A DNA stretch of 11,974 nt. It comes from an uncultured Nocardiopsis sp. (lineage in GTDB: Bacteria; Actinomycetota; Actinomycetes; Streptosporangiales; Streptosporangiaceae). This document shows, piece after piece, positions 1 to 7,181 of this stretch; the first letter of the stretch is position 1, and each line of letters opens with the position of its first letter. The position numbers were made by a program, and so were the translations under genes. The stretch spans positions 1 through 11,974 of the forward strand of contig CALGOD010000828.1 of NCBI GenBank assembly GCA_937957845.1, given 5' to 3'. Below the pieces are notes generated by a model. It saw only the letters and a program-made list of their open reading frames with translations, had not been told where the DNA came from and ran no database searches.

Positions 1-398
1 CTGACATCGGACAGAGCCGACTTGTCGTCGATCGCCTGGGCCAGGTCCCCCATGGTCACCATGCCCACGACGCGGTCGCCGTCCACGACGGGCAGCCGAC
101 GCAGGGCGTTGGTGCGCATCATGTCCACCGCGTCACGGATCCCGCTCTGGGGCGGGATGGTGGCCACCTCGGAGCTGCAGACCTCCTGGGCGGTGTGCTC
201 GCGGGGATCACCACCCTCGGCGACACAGCGCACCACGATGTCGCGGTCGGTCAGGATGCCCATGATCCTGTTGTCACGGGTCACGATCACGTCGCCCACG
301 TCCGCGTCGCGCATGATCTCCGCCGCCTCGTGCAGTGACGTGTCCGGTGAGACCGTGCGGACCGGGCTGCTCATCACCTCGTCGATGCTTCGCACCAT
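1..398 (-). CDS. CBS-domain pair protein (3' end outside window)
   Basis: Reading the minus strand from ATG at 398-396 gives 132 residues with no stop before the window edge, so the C-terminus is missing. Two CBS repeats are visible. The first spans about residues 4-60, with VGDVIVT near 34-40 and the typical GILTDRDI at 48-55. The second spans about 70-125, with LRRLPVVDGDRVVGMVTMGDLA. CBS pairs bind adenine nucleotides such as AMP, ATP or SAM, and small stand-alone ones of about 140 residues are common in actinobacteria. What this one senses or partners is not known. The start is supported by AAAGGAG (plus-strand 406-412) seven bases upstream. It is transcribed away from the sugar operon, and I see nothing tying it functionally to that operon. 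No membrane segment or extra catalytic domain appears in the visible part. Confidence 0.9.
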   Translation of the reverse strand, partial: MVRSIDEVMSSPVRTVSPDTSLHEAAEIMRDADVGDVIVTRDNRIMGILTDRDIVVRCVAEGGDPREHTAQEVCSSEVATIPPQSGIRDAVDMMRTNALRRLPVVDGDRVVGMVTMGDLAQAIDDKSALSDV

Positions 399-729
399 GG
401 TCCTGCTCCTTTCGTACCGGATCGTGCCCGGGCCGTGTGCCCCTGGCCGCAGAGCCGGCGATCCCGGCACAGGGCGGGGCGAACACCGCCCGCTCTCACC
501 CGTCCCATAGCCCACATCCAAGGTGACAAACATGGTCTCTCGGATGTCGCGGGACGTCACCGAAGGTTGCCGGTGCGCATGTGGAAGAACCGCCCCGACA
601 CCCCGGTCCGGCCTGGTGGGCGGCGTGTGACCGCACCCGACCAGATGTTTAGCGCCGGCTGCGGCTGGTAGTCGAGTGAGTGCGCTCGGCGTCTGAGTGC
701 CCAGACCTCGACCAGGAGGGAGCGGTCAC
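399..729. other. divergent intergenic region between the CBS gene and the heptose operon
   Basis: This 331-base stretch lies between two divergently transcribed genes and so should contain both promoters. I see no protein of its own: the reading frames that cross it are arginine- and proline-rich without a recognisable domain. It contains a weak GGGCGG/CCGCCC inverted pair (472-477 and 486-491, 8-base loop). It also contains AGGTGAC at 521-527 facing GTCACC at 556-561, which could be an operator or chance. A TAGTCG at 669-674 resembles an actinomycete -10 box, but it has no good -35 at the right distance, so I do not call a promoter. Confidence 0.5.
714..720 (+). promoter_or_regulatory. ribosome binding site fixing the carbamoyltransferase start
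   Basis: AGGAGGG lies nine bases before ATG 730. It favours that start over the in-frame GTG at 697, which would add 11 residues (Pro/Arg/Gly-rich) that do not belong to the family's N-terminus and which has no comparable site. Confidence 0.75.
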
Positions 730-2388
730 ATGCGCATCCTCGGTGTCAACGCCGTCTTCCATGATCCCGCCGCGGCACTCGTCGTGGACGGGCGAACGGT
801 CGCGGCCGCGGAGGAGGAACGCTTCTCCCGACGCAAGCACGGCAAGGAGGCGGTCCCCTTCTCGGCCTGGGAACTACCGGTGCAGTCGATGCGCTGGTGC
901 CTGGAGCGCGCGGGGTTGCGCCCCGCCGACCTGGACGCCGTCACCTACTCCTACGATCCGTCGTTGGCCGACCCCGAAGGCCCCGGACAGGACCGTGGCT
1001 GGGAGCGGCTGCGCCTGTTCTACGTCGAACGCGCACCGCACTTCCTGGCCACCGCCCTGCCGGGCCTGGACCCGGCCAAGGTCAGCTACGTACCTCACCA
1101 CGTCGCACACGCGGCCTCCGCCGGACTCGCCGCCCCACCCGAGGCCGGAGGCGGCGAGTGCGCGGTGTTCGTGGCCGACGGACGAGGGGAGAGCACCTCG
1201 CACCTGGCGGGCGTCTACACCGGTGGACAGTTGGAGGTACTGGCCCGCCAGCCGCTGCCCGAATCCCTCGGCCTGGTCTACGAGGAACTCACCGAGCACG
1301 TGGGTTTCCACCGCTCCAGCGACGAGTACAAGGTGATGGCCCTGGCCTCCTACGGGGAGCCGACCATGCTCGACCGGGTCCGTGAGCACGTCCGCTACGA
1401 GGGGGACGGGCTGCTCCGGGCCTCGGGCGTGGACTGGAAGTCCCTCGCCGCACCGTGCCCGCCCGGACAGGAACCCTCGAAGGAGCACGCCGACCTCGCC
1501 GCCAGTGTGCAGGCCGCCATGGAGGAGGCGCTGCTGGGCGTGCTCGGCTGGCTGCACCGGCAGACGGGACGCCCACACCTGACGATGGCCGGGGGAGTGG
1601 CGCTCAACTGCGTGGCCAACAGCCGCATCGTACGTGAGGGCCCCTTCGAACACGTCTGGGTACAGCCGGCCTCCGGCGACGCCGGCACGGCCCTGGGCGG
1701 CGCCCTGCACCTGGCCTCGCTGGTGGAGGAGAGCGTCGGGCCCATGCCCGGTGCGGACCTGGGTCGCTCATGGGACGAGGACGACCTGTGGGAGCTGCTG
1801 CGCGAGGCGGACGTGGAGTTCGAGCGCCCCGAGGACCTGGCCGACACCGTGGCCCGGGCGCTGAACGACAACGCCCTGGTGGCCTGGTTCCAGGGCGCCT
1901 CGGAGTACGGGCCCCGCGCCCTGGGACACCGCTCCCTGCTCGCCAACCCCGCCTATCCGGGCAACCTCGACCGGCTCAACCGGGTCAAGGGCCGCGAACG
2001 GTTCCGGCCCGTCGCTCCGATGGTCTCCGAACGCAAGGCGGCGGAGATCTTCTCCGGAGGCCCCCTGCCCAGCCCCTACATGCTCTTCGTCCACGACGTG
2101 CACCCCGACTGGCGCCGACGCCTGCCCGCCGTGGTCCACGTGGACGGCACCGCCCGGGTACAGACCGTCTCCGCCGAGGACGACCCCCTCACCGCACGCC
2201 TGCTGGACCGCTTCGAGGAGCACAGCGGCATGCCAGTACTGGTCAACACCAGCCTGAACACCGCGGGACGTCCCATGGTCGACTCACCGCGCGACGCCCT
2301 GGAGTGCTTCGGCTCGGCGCCCGTGGACCTGCTGGCGATAGGACCGTTCCTCGTCCGACGCCACTCGCGCCAGGGGGTCCGTCGGTGA
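730..2388 (+). CDS. O-carbamoyltransferase, NodU/CmcH/TobZ family
   Basis: Predicted 552-residue cytoplasmic enzyme that moves a carbamoyl group from carbamoyl phosphate, through carbamoyl-adenylate, to a hydroxyl of a sugar or other acceptor. It begins MRILGVNAVFHDPAAALV, the usual family N-terminus. The Kae1-like domain carries HHVAH at 123-127 (metal-binding His pair), VADG at 148-151, AGGVALNCVANS at 287-298 and PASGDAGTALGG at 313-324. The C-terminal YrdC-like domain carries EYGPRALGHRSLLANP at 392-407, RFRPVAP and LVNTSLNTAGRPM. All hallmark motifs and the normal length are present, so it should be active. It is first in the operon and its TGA overlaps the next gene's GTG. The heptose and glycosyltransferase neighbours suggest a sugar hydroxyl as acceptor; that is inference, and the family also carbamoylates antibiotics and Nod factors. 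Confidence 0.95.
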   Translation: MRILGVNAVFHDPAAALVVDGRTVAAAEEERFSRRKHGKEAVPFSAWELPVQSMRWCLERAGLRPADLDAVTYSYDPSLADPEGPGQDRGWERLRLFYVERAPHFLATALPGLDPAKVSYVPHHVAHAASAGLAAPPEAGGGECAVFVADGRGESTSHLAGVYTGGQLEVLARQPLPESLGLVYEELTEHVGFHRSSDEYKVMALASYGEPTMLDRVREHVRYEGDGLLRASGVDWKSLAAPCPPGQEPSKEHADLAASVQAAMEEALLGVLGWLHRQTGRPHLTMAGGVALNCVANSRIVREGPFEHVWVQPASGDAGTALGGALHLASLVEESVGPMPGADLGRSWDEDDLWELLREADVEFERPEDLADTVARALNDNALVAWFQGASEYGPRALGHRSLLANPAYPGNLDRLNRVKGRERFRPVAPMVSERKAAEIFSGGPLPSPYMLFVHDVHPDWRRRLPAVVHVDGTARVQTVSAEDDPLTARLLDRFEEHSGMPVLVNTSLNTAGRPMVDSPRDALECFGSAPVDLLAIGPFLVRRHSRQGVRR

Positions 2389-3881
2389 ACGCACCCCGCT
2401 ACGCGGTCGTCGTGCCGACAGTGGGGCGCCACACCCTGCCCCGCGTGCTCCGGCCCCTGATCAACGCGCCGCCCGAGGTGGCCCCCGAGGAGATCGTCGT
2501 CGCCGACGACCGACCCCGGGACCGCACGGAGCCCCTGCCCGGCACGGACCACGCCCGGGTACGCGTCCTGCGCACCGGCGGTGGCGGACCCGCCGCCGCA
2601 CGCCAGGCCGGATGGCACTCCTGCCGTAGTGAGTGGATCGCCTTCCTGGACGACGACGTCGCCCCACCCGAGGACTGGCCCCGGAGGCTGTGCGCCGACC
2701 TCGCCTCCCTGCCCGCCGAGGTGGCCGCGAGCCAGGGCCGCATCACGGTTCCCCCGCCCCAGGGGCGCGGGCCGACCGACGCCGAGCGCGTCGTCCTGGC
2801 GTTACAGGGCGCCCCCTGGATCACCGCCGACATGGCCTACCGCCGCGACGTTCTGGAGGCGGTGGGAGGATTCGACACCCGCTTTCCACGTGCCTACAGG
2901 GAGGACACCGACCTGGCACTGCGCGTGGAGGACGCCGGATACACCCTGGTCAAGGGCGAGCATGAGTGCGTGCACCCCCTGCGTTCGGGCGGCCGTCTGG
3001 CCAGCCTCTCCGCCCAGCGCGGCAACGTCGACAACGCGCTGATGGACCGTCTGCACGGGCGCGGCTGGCGCCGCCGGGTCGGGGAAGGACCCGGAGGACT
3101 ACGCGGACACGTCGTGACCACGGCCGCGCTCCTGGGCGCCGCGGGGGCCGCACTGGGCGGATACCGGACGGCATCGGCGGCTCTGGGCGCCCTGTGGGCG
3201 GTGCGCACCGCCCGTTTGGCCGGAAAACGGATCGCGGGGGGAGCGGCGACCGCCGCCGAGATCACCGACATGGCGGTCAGCAGCGCGCTCATCCCGCCCC
3301 TGGCCTGCTGGCAGCGCGTACGCGGAGAGATCCGCCACCTGCGGGCGCGACCGGCCCCCGCCGTACGGGCGATCCTGTTCGACAGGGACGGCACCCTGGT
3401 CGAGGACGTCCCCTACAACGGAGACCCCGACAAGGTACGACCCACACCCGCCGCCGCCCGGGCGTTGGCCCTGGCACGCCGCTCCGGACTCGCCGTCGGC
3501 GTGGTGACCAACCAGTCGGGCATCGCCCGTGGACTGCTCACCCCGGCCCAGGTCCACGCGGTCAATCGGCGGGTGGAGGAGCTGCTCGGCCCCTTCGACG
3601 TCTGGCGGATGTGCCCACATGGGGAGGAGGACGACTGTGCCTGCCGCAAACCCGCGCCCGGCATGATCGACTCCGCCGCCGCGGAACTGGGTGTGCTCGC
3701 CTGTCAATGCGCCCTGGTCGGCGACATCGGCTCCGACGTCGAGGCGGCGCGCGCGGCGGGCGCGCGGGGAGTGCTCGTCCCCACGGCCGCGACCCTGGAC
3801 GCCGAGATCCGCTCCGCGCCCGAGACCGCCCCCGACCTGGAGGCGGCCGTCCTACGCCTCCTGGGAGGGGGCACCCGGTGA
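2385..3881 (+). CDS. GT2 glycosyltransferase fused to GmhB/HisB-N-type HAD phosphatase
   Basis: One continuous 498-residue reading frame with two enzyme parts. Residues about 1-235 are a GT2 GT-A domain: YAVVVPTVGR at 6-15, VVADD at 38-42, GGGPAAARQAGW at 66-77, the metal/nucleotide DDD at 89-91, GGFDTRF at 161-167 and the acidic REDTDLALR at 172-180. Residues about 240-310 are hydrophobic (TTAALLGAAGAALGGY and IPPLACW) and may bind the membrane. Residues about 327-498 are a HAD-IIIA phosphatase: DRDGTL at 333-338 (nucleophile D333, acid D335), VVTNQSG at 373-379, zinc ligands C410, H412, C418 and C420, K422, and GDIGSD at 446-451. The best match is D-glycero-D-manno-heptose-1,7-bisphosphate 7-phosphatase, given gmhA and hldE downstream; a HisB-N-like phosphatase is the alternative. 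The GTG start overlaps the previous stop (GTGA). Codon 140 (2802-2804) is a rare TTA leucine. Confidence 0.92.
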   Translation: MNAPRYAVVVPTVGRHTLPRVLRPLINAPPEVAPEEIVVADDRPRDRTEPLPGTDHARVRVLRTGGGGPAAARQAGWHSCRSEWIAFLDDDVAPPEDWPRRLCADLASLPAEVAASQGRITVPPPQGRGPTDAERVVLALQGAPWITADMAYRRDVLEAVGGFDTRFPRAYREDTDLALRVEDAGYTLVKGEHECVHPLRSGGRLASLSAQRGNVDNALMDRLHGRGWRRRVGEGPGGLRGHVVTTAALLGAAGAALGGYRTASAALGALWAVRTARLAGKRIAGGAATAAEITDMAVSSALIPPLACWQRVRGEIRHLRARPAPAVRAILFDRDGTLVEDVPYNGDPDKVRPTPAAARALALARRSGLAVGVVTNQSGIARGLLTPAQVHAVNRRVEELLGPFDVWRMCPHGEEDDCACRKPAPGMIDSAAAELGVLACQCALVGDIGSDVEAARAAGARGVLVPTAATLDAEIRSAPETAPDLEAAVLRLLGGGTR

Positions 3882-4894
3882 ACGGTGGCACCGTGCTCAT
3901 CGCACGCCTGGACAGCATGGGAGACGTCCTGCTGTCCGGCCCCGCGGTACGCGCCGTCGCCCACAGGGCCGACCGGGTGGTCTATCTGGCGGGTCCCCGG
4001 GGCGCGGAGGCCGCCGCGCTGCTTCCCGGCGTGGACCGGATCCTGACCTGGTGCGCCCCCTGGATCGCCATGAACCCCCCGCCGGTGGACCGAGGGGAGG
4101 TCACCGACCTGGTCGAGCGCCTGTCCCGCCTCGACCTGGACGCCGCGGTGCTGCTGACGTCCTTCCACCAGTCGCCCCTGCCCCTGGCCCTGCTCCTGCG
4201 TATGGCCGGGGTGCCCCGGATCTTCGCCATCAGTGAGGACTACCCGGGCAGCCTGCTCGACGTACGCCACCACGTGGCCCTTGGCATCCCCGAGTCCGAA
4301 CGAATGCTCTCCCTGGCGGAGGCGGCCGGGTACCCGCCTCCGCCGGGAGAGACGGGACGCCTGGCCGTGCGCCGCCCCCTGCCCGACACCAGCGGATTGA
4401 CCGGACCGGCCGGATACGTGGTGGTCCACGTCGGTGCCGACGCACCCTCACGGGAACTGCCGCCCGACCTGGCCGCCAAGACCGTCGCCGCGCTCGCCGA
4501 ACGCGGACGCCGGGTCCTGGTCACCGGCGCCGCGGAGGAGGCGGACCTGGCGGCCGAGGTGGCCGCGCACGGCGGCACGGACCTGGCCGGGCGTACCACC
4601 GTCGCCGCACTGGCCGACGTGCTCGACCGCGCCGCCGTCCTGGTCGCGGGCAACACCGGCCCCGCCCACCTGGCCGCCGCGGTCGGCACACCCGTGGTCT
4701 CCCTCTTCTCCCCGGTCGTGCCCGCCTCGGCCTGGGCCCCCTACGGAACCCCGCTCCGGGTCCTGGGAGACCAGCGGGCGCCCTGCGCCGACACACGGGC
4801 CCGGACCTGTCCCGTACCGGGCCACCCGTGCCTGGCCTCGGTGTCCTCCGACGACGTCCTGACCGCAGTCGATGAACTCCTGGGGGAACGATGA
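3878..4894 (+). CDS. GT9 family (ADP-heptose:acceptor heptosyltransferase-like) glycosyltransferase
   Basis: Predicted 338-residue GT-B enzyme of the WaaC/WaaF/WaaQ family. The N-terminal domain starts TVLIARLDSMGDVLLSGPAV, with the family's glycine-aspartate (G15, D16) after the first strand; this aspartate is the likely catalytic base. The C-terminal domain begins near GYVVVHVGADA at 179-188, includes RRVLVTGAAEE, and carries the donor-binding signature AGNTGPAHLAAAVGTPVVSLFSP at about 257-279. Length is normal for GT9. In LPS makers this family transfers L,D-heptose from ADP-heptose. Here the HldE and GmhA in the same operon suggest an ADP-heptose donor (inference), with an unknown acceptor. 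GTG 3878 overlaps the upstream TGA and has GGGAGGGGG at about 3863-3871 as a Shine-Dalgarno. The C-terminal cysteines (C303, C311, C318) are unexplained. Confidence 0.93.
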   Translation: MNGGTVLIARLDSMGDVLLSGPAVRAVAHRADRVVYLAGPRGAEAAALLPGVDRILTWCAPWIAMNPPPVDRGEVTDLVERLSRLDLDAAVLLTSFHQSPLPLALLLRMAGVPRIFAISEDYPGSLLDVRHHVALGIPESERMLSLAEAAGYPPPPGETGRLAVRRPLPDTSGLTGPAGYVVVHVGADAPSRELPPDLAAKTVAALAERGRRVLVTGAAEEADLAAEVAAHGGTDLAGRTTVAALADVLDRAAVLVAGNTGPAHLAAAVGTPVVSLFSPVVPASAWAPYGTPLRVLGDQRAPCADTRARTCPVPGHPCLASVSSDDVLTAVDELLGER

Positions 4895-5931
4895 CCGTCC
4901 AGAACCCGGCGCCCGCCCTCCCCGCCGACATGGCCCAGGGTCGGGCACGCACGCCCGCGCGCGTCCTGAGGATCCTGCTGTGGCACGTGCACGGGTCGTG
5001 GACGACCGCGTTCGTCCACGGGGGACACACCTGCATGCTGCCCGTGACGTCGGACCGCGGACCGGACGGGCGGGGCCGCGCGCGCACCTGGGACTGGCCG
5101 ACCAACGCCGTGGAACTTCCTTGGGACCAGGTCCGGGGAAGCAGGCCCGACCTGGTGATCCTCCAACGTCCACACGAGCTCGACCTGGCCGAGCGGCTCC
5201 TGGGCCGCACCCTCGGCCGGGACGTGCCCGCCCTCTACGTGGAGCACAACACCCCCCGCGACGACGTTCCGGTCACCCGCCACCCCGTGGCGGACCGCGC
5301 CGACATCCCGGTCGTGCACGTCACCTACTTCAACGATCTGTTCTGGGACTGCGGGCGCGCCCCCACCCACGTGATCGAACACGGGGTCCCCGACCCCGGG
5401 CACCGCTACACGGGTGAGATCGCCCGCGCGGGCGTGGTGCTCAACGAACCCCTGCGCCGCTGGCGCTTCACCGGCACCGACCTGCTGCCCGGACTCGCCC
5501 GTCGGGTACCGCTGGACCTGTTCGGCATGGACGTGGCGGGGGTCCCCGACCACCTCGCGCTGCCCCCCTCCCGGCTACGCGCCCACGAGGACCTGCCCCA
5601 GGGCGCCATGCACGATCGACTCGCCCGCCGCCGCTCCTACGTCCACCCCCTGCGTTGGACGTCGCTGGGCCTGTCCCTCATCGAGGCCATGATGCTCGGA
5701 CTTCCCGTCGCCGTCCTGGGGACCACCGAGGCCCACGAGGCGGTACCGCCCGAGGCGGGCGTCGTCTCGACCGACCCACGAGTACTCGCCGAGGCGCTGC
5801 ACGCCTTCCAACAGGACGGCGCCCTCGCCTCGCGCACCGGCACGGCCGCCCGGGCGGCGGCGCTACGCCGCTACGGGCTCACCAGGTTCCTCGATGAGTG
5901 GGACCGGGTGCTACAGGAGGTGACGTCATGA
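4891..5931 (+). CDS. GT4-like (GT-B) glycosyltransferase
   Basis: Predicted 346-residue cytoplasmic glycosyltransferase. After about 24 flexible residues comes VLRILLWHVHGSWTTAFV at 25-42, PDLVILQRPHELDLA at 86-100, ALYVEHNTPRDD at 114-125 and VIEHGVPDP at 161-169. The GT4-type donor site is SYVHPLRWTSLGLSLIEAMMLGLPVAVLG at about 249-277. The second glutamate of the usual E-x7-E motif is there (E265), but the first position holds threonine (T257), so donor binding may differ from classic GT4 enzymes. The sugar used is not readable from sequence. ATG 4891 makes an ATGA overlap with the preceding gene and has GGGGG at about 4882-4886. A later ATG at codon 14 is possible but has no such support. 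The gene ends in another ATGA overlap. Confidence 0.88.
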   Translation: MTVQNPAPALPADMAQGRARTPARVLRILLWHVHGSWTTAFVHGGHTCMLPVTSDRGPDGRGRARTWDWPTNAVELPWDQVRGSRPDLVILQRPHELDLAERLLGRTLGRDVPALYVEHNTPRDDVPVTRHPVADRADIPVVHVTYFNDLFWDCGRAPTHVIEHGVPDPGHRYTGEIARAGVVLNEPLRRWRFTGTDLLPGLARRVPLDLFGMDVAGVPDHLALPPSRLRAHEDLPQGAMHDRLARRRSYVHPLRWTSLGLSLIEAMMLGLPVAVLGTTEAHEAVPPEAGVVSTDPRVLAEALHAFQQDGALASRTGTAARAAALRRYGLTRFLDEWDRVLQEVTS

Positions 5932-7181
5932 GGATCGCCATGGTCTCCGAGCACGCCAGCCCGCTGGCGGCGATCAGCGGGGAGGACGCCGGCGGCCAGA
6001 ACGTGCACGTGGCCGAACTGGCCGTGGCTCTGGCGGCCAGGGGACACGAGGTCGTCGTCTACACGCGCCGCACCGACGCCGAGCTTGCCGACACCGTGTC
6101 CCTGGGACAGGGGGTGCGGGTGGAACACGTGCGCGCCGGTCCGACCGCGCCGATCAGCAAGGACGATCTGCCCCGGTACATGCCCGAGTTCGCGCAGCGA
6201 CTACGGGCCGCCTGGCGCATCCACAGGCCCGACGTCGTCCACGCCCACTTCTGGATGAGCGGATTCGCCTCGCTGCGCGCGGCCAACACCCTGGGGCTAC
6301 CGGTGCTGCAGACCTTCCACGCTCTGGGCACCGTCAAACGCCGACACCAGGGCACGGAGGACACCAGCCCCGTCGAGCGCATCCCGACCGAGCGTGCGGT
6401 GGCCCGCCAGTGCGACATGGTCGTGGCCACCTCCACGGACGAAGGTCGAGAACTCGGGGAGTGGGGAGTCCCGCCCGACCGCGTCGCGGTCGTGCCCTGC
6501 GGTGTGGACACCGGACGCTTCACCCCTGAGGGGCCGCACACCCCGAGAGGCGACCGGCCGCGTCTGCTCAGCCTGGGACGCCTGGTCAAACGCAAGGGTG
6601 TGGACACGGTGATCCGAGCGCTGGCCGAGGTGCCCGAGGCCGAACTGCTCATCGCCGGCGGAGCCGACCGGGAACGCCTGTGGACCCAACCCGAGGCGGT
6701 ACGGCTGCGCATGGTCGCCGAGCGCATGGGCGTGGACGACCGGGTCCGCTTCCTGGGATGCGTCGACCGTCACGAGGTCCCCGCGCTGTTCAGGTCGGTC
6801 GACGCCGCCGTCAACGTGCCCTGGTACGAGCCGTTCGGGATCTCCACCGTCGAGGCGATGGCCTGCGGTGTTCCGGTGGTGGCCTCACATGTGGGCGGCC
6901 ACCTGGACACCGTCGTACACGGTCGGACCGGCCTGCTCGTACCACCACGCTCCCCCGAGAGGCTGGGCCGGGCCGTGCGCTGGCTGCTCTCGGACGAGGC
7001 GACCAGGACCTCCTTCGCCGAGGCGGCGGCCGAGCGCGCCCGAGAACACTACTCCTGGGCGGAGGTGGCCCGACGTACCGAGGAGTGCTTCCTGAGCCGC
7101 GTCGCCGGCGCACGGATCCCGGCCCAGCGCGCGGACCACAGCACGCCGGTGGGCACCACGGCCATGGGGGGCGAGGAATGA
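5928..7181 (+). CDS. GT4 glycosyltransferase, MshA/sucrose-synthase-like
   Basis: Predicted 417-residue retaining GT-B glycosyltransferase. The N-terminal acceptor domain has MRIAMVSEHASPL, the glycine loop EDAGGQNVHV at 19-28 typical of MshA and sucrose-phosphate-synthase-like members, PDVVHAHFWMSG at 101-112 and LQTFHALG at 127-134. The donor domain starts near residue 208, with LLSLGRLVKRKGVDTVI at 213-229 (the usual R/K phosphate contacts), FLGCVDRHEVPALF and the complete E-x7-E motif at E301 and E309 in EPFGISTVEAMACGVPVV. Length is normal. Unlike its neighbour at 4891 it keeps both donor-site glutamates. ATG 5928 has CAGGAGG at 5914-5920 and overlaps the upstream TGA; an in-frame GTG at 5898 would lie within the previous gene and is not needed. 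It is probably one of the sequential transferases of the locus; the family resemblance does not mean mycothiol synthesis. The last 25 or so residues are poorly conserved tail. Confidence 0.92.
   Translation: MRIAMVSEHASPLAAISGEDAGGQNVHVAELAVALAARGHEVVVYTRRTDAELADTVSLGQGVRVEHVRAGPTAPISKDDLPRYMPEFAQRLRAAWRIHRPDVVHAHFWMSGFASLRAANTLGLPVLQTFHALGTVKRRHQGTEDTSPVERIPTERAVARQCDMVVATSTDEGRELGEWGVPPDRVAVVPCGVDTGRFTPEGPHTPRGDRPRLLSLGRLVKRKGVDTVIRALAEVPEAELLIAGGADRERLWTQPEAVRLRMVAERMGVDDRVRFLGCVDRHEVPALFRSVDAAVNVPWYEPFGISTVEAMACGVPVVASHVGGHLDTVVHGRTGLLVPPRSPERLGRAVRWLLSDEATRTSFAEAAAERAREHYSWAEVARRTEECFLSRVAGARIPAQRADHSTPVGTTAMGGEE

Noticed and set aside
472..491. GGGCGG/CCGCCC inverted pair as an operator
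   Set aside because: Only 6 bp in very GC-rich DNA; likely by chance.
22..510. 162-codon plus-strand frame over the CBS gene
   Set aside because: Ser/Thr/Arg-rich shadow opposite a clear CBS pair with its own ribosome site.
669..674. TAGTCG as a -10 promoter box for the operon
   Set aside because: No matching -35 at 16-18 bases; too weak to annotate.
697..729. GTG start 11 codons before the carbamoyltransferase ATG
   Set aside because: No ribosome site; the family protein begins at MRILGV, and AGGAGGG is correctly placed for ATG 730.
874..1710. 278-codon minus-strand open frame inside the carbamoyltransferase
   Set aside because: Antisense shadow; Gly/Gln/Val-rich without domain features.
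5928..7181. Assigning the GT4 as mycothiol enzyme MshA
   Set aside because: The GGQNVHV and E-x7-E motifs are shared by many GT4 enzymes, and no other mycothiol gene is nearby.
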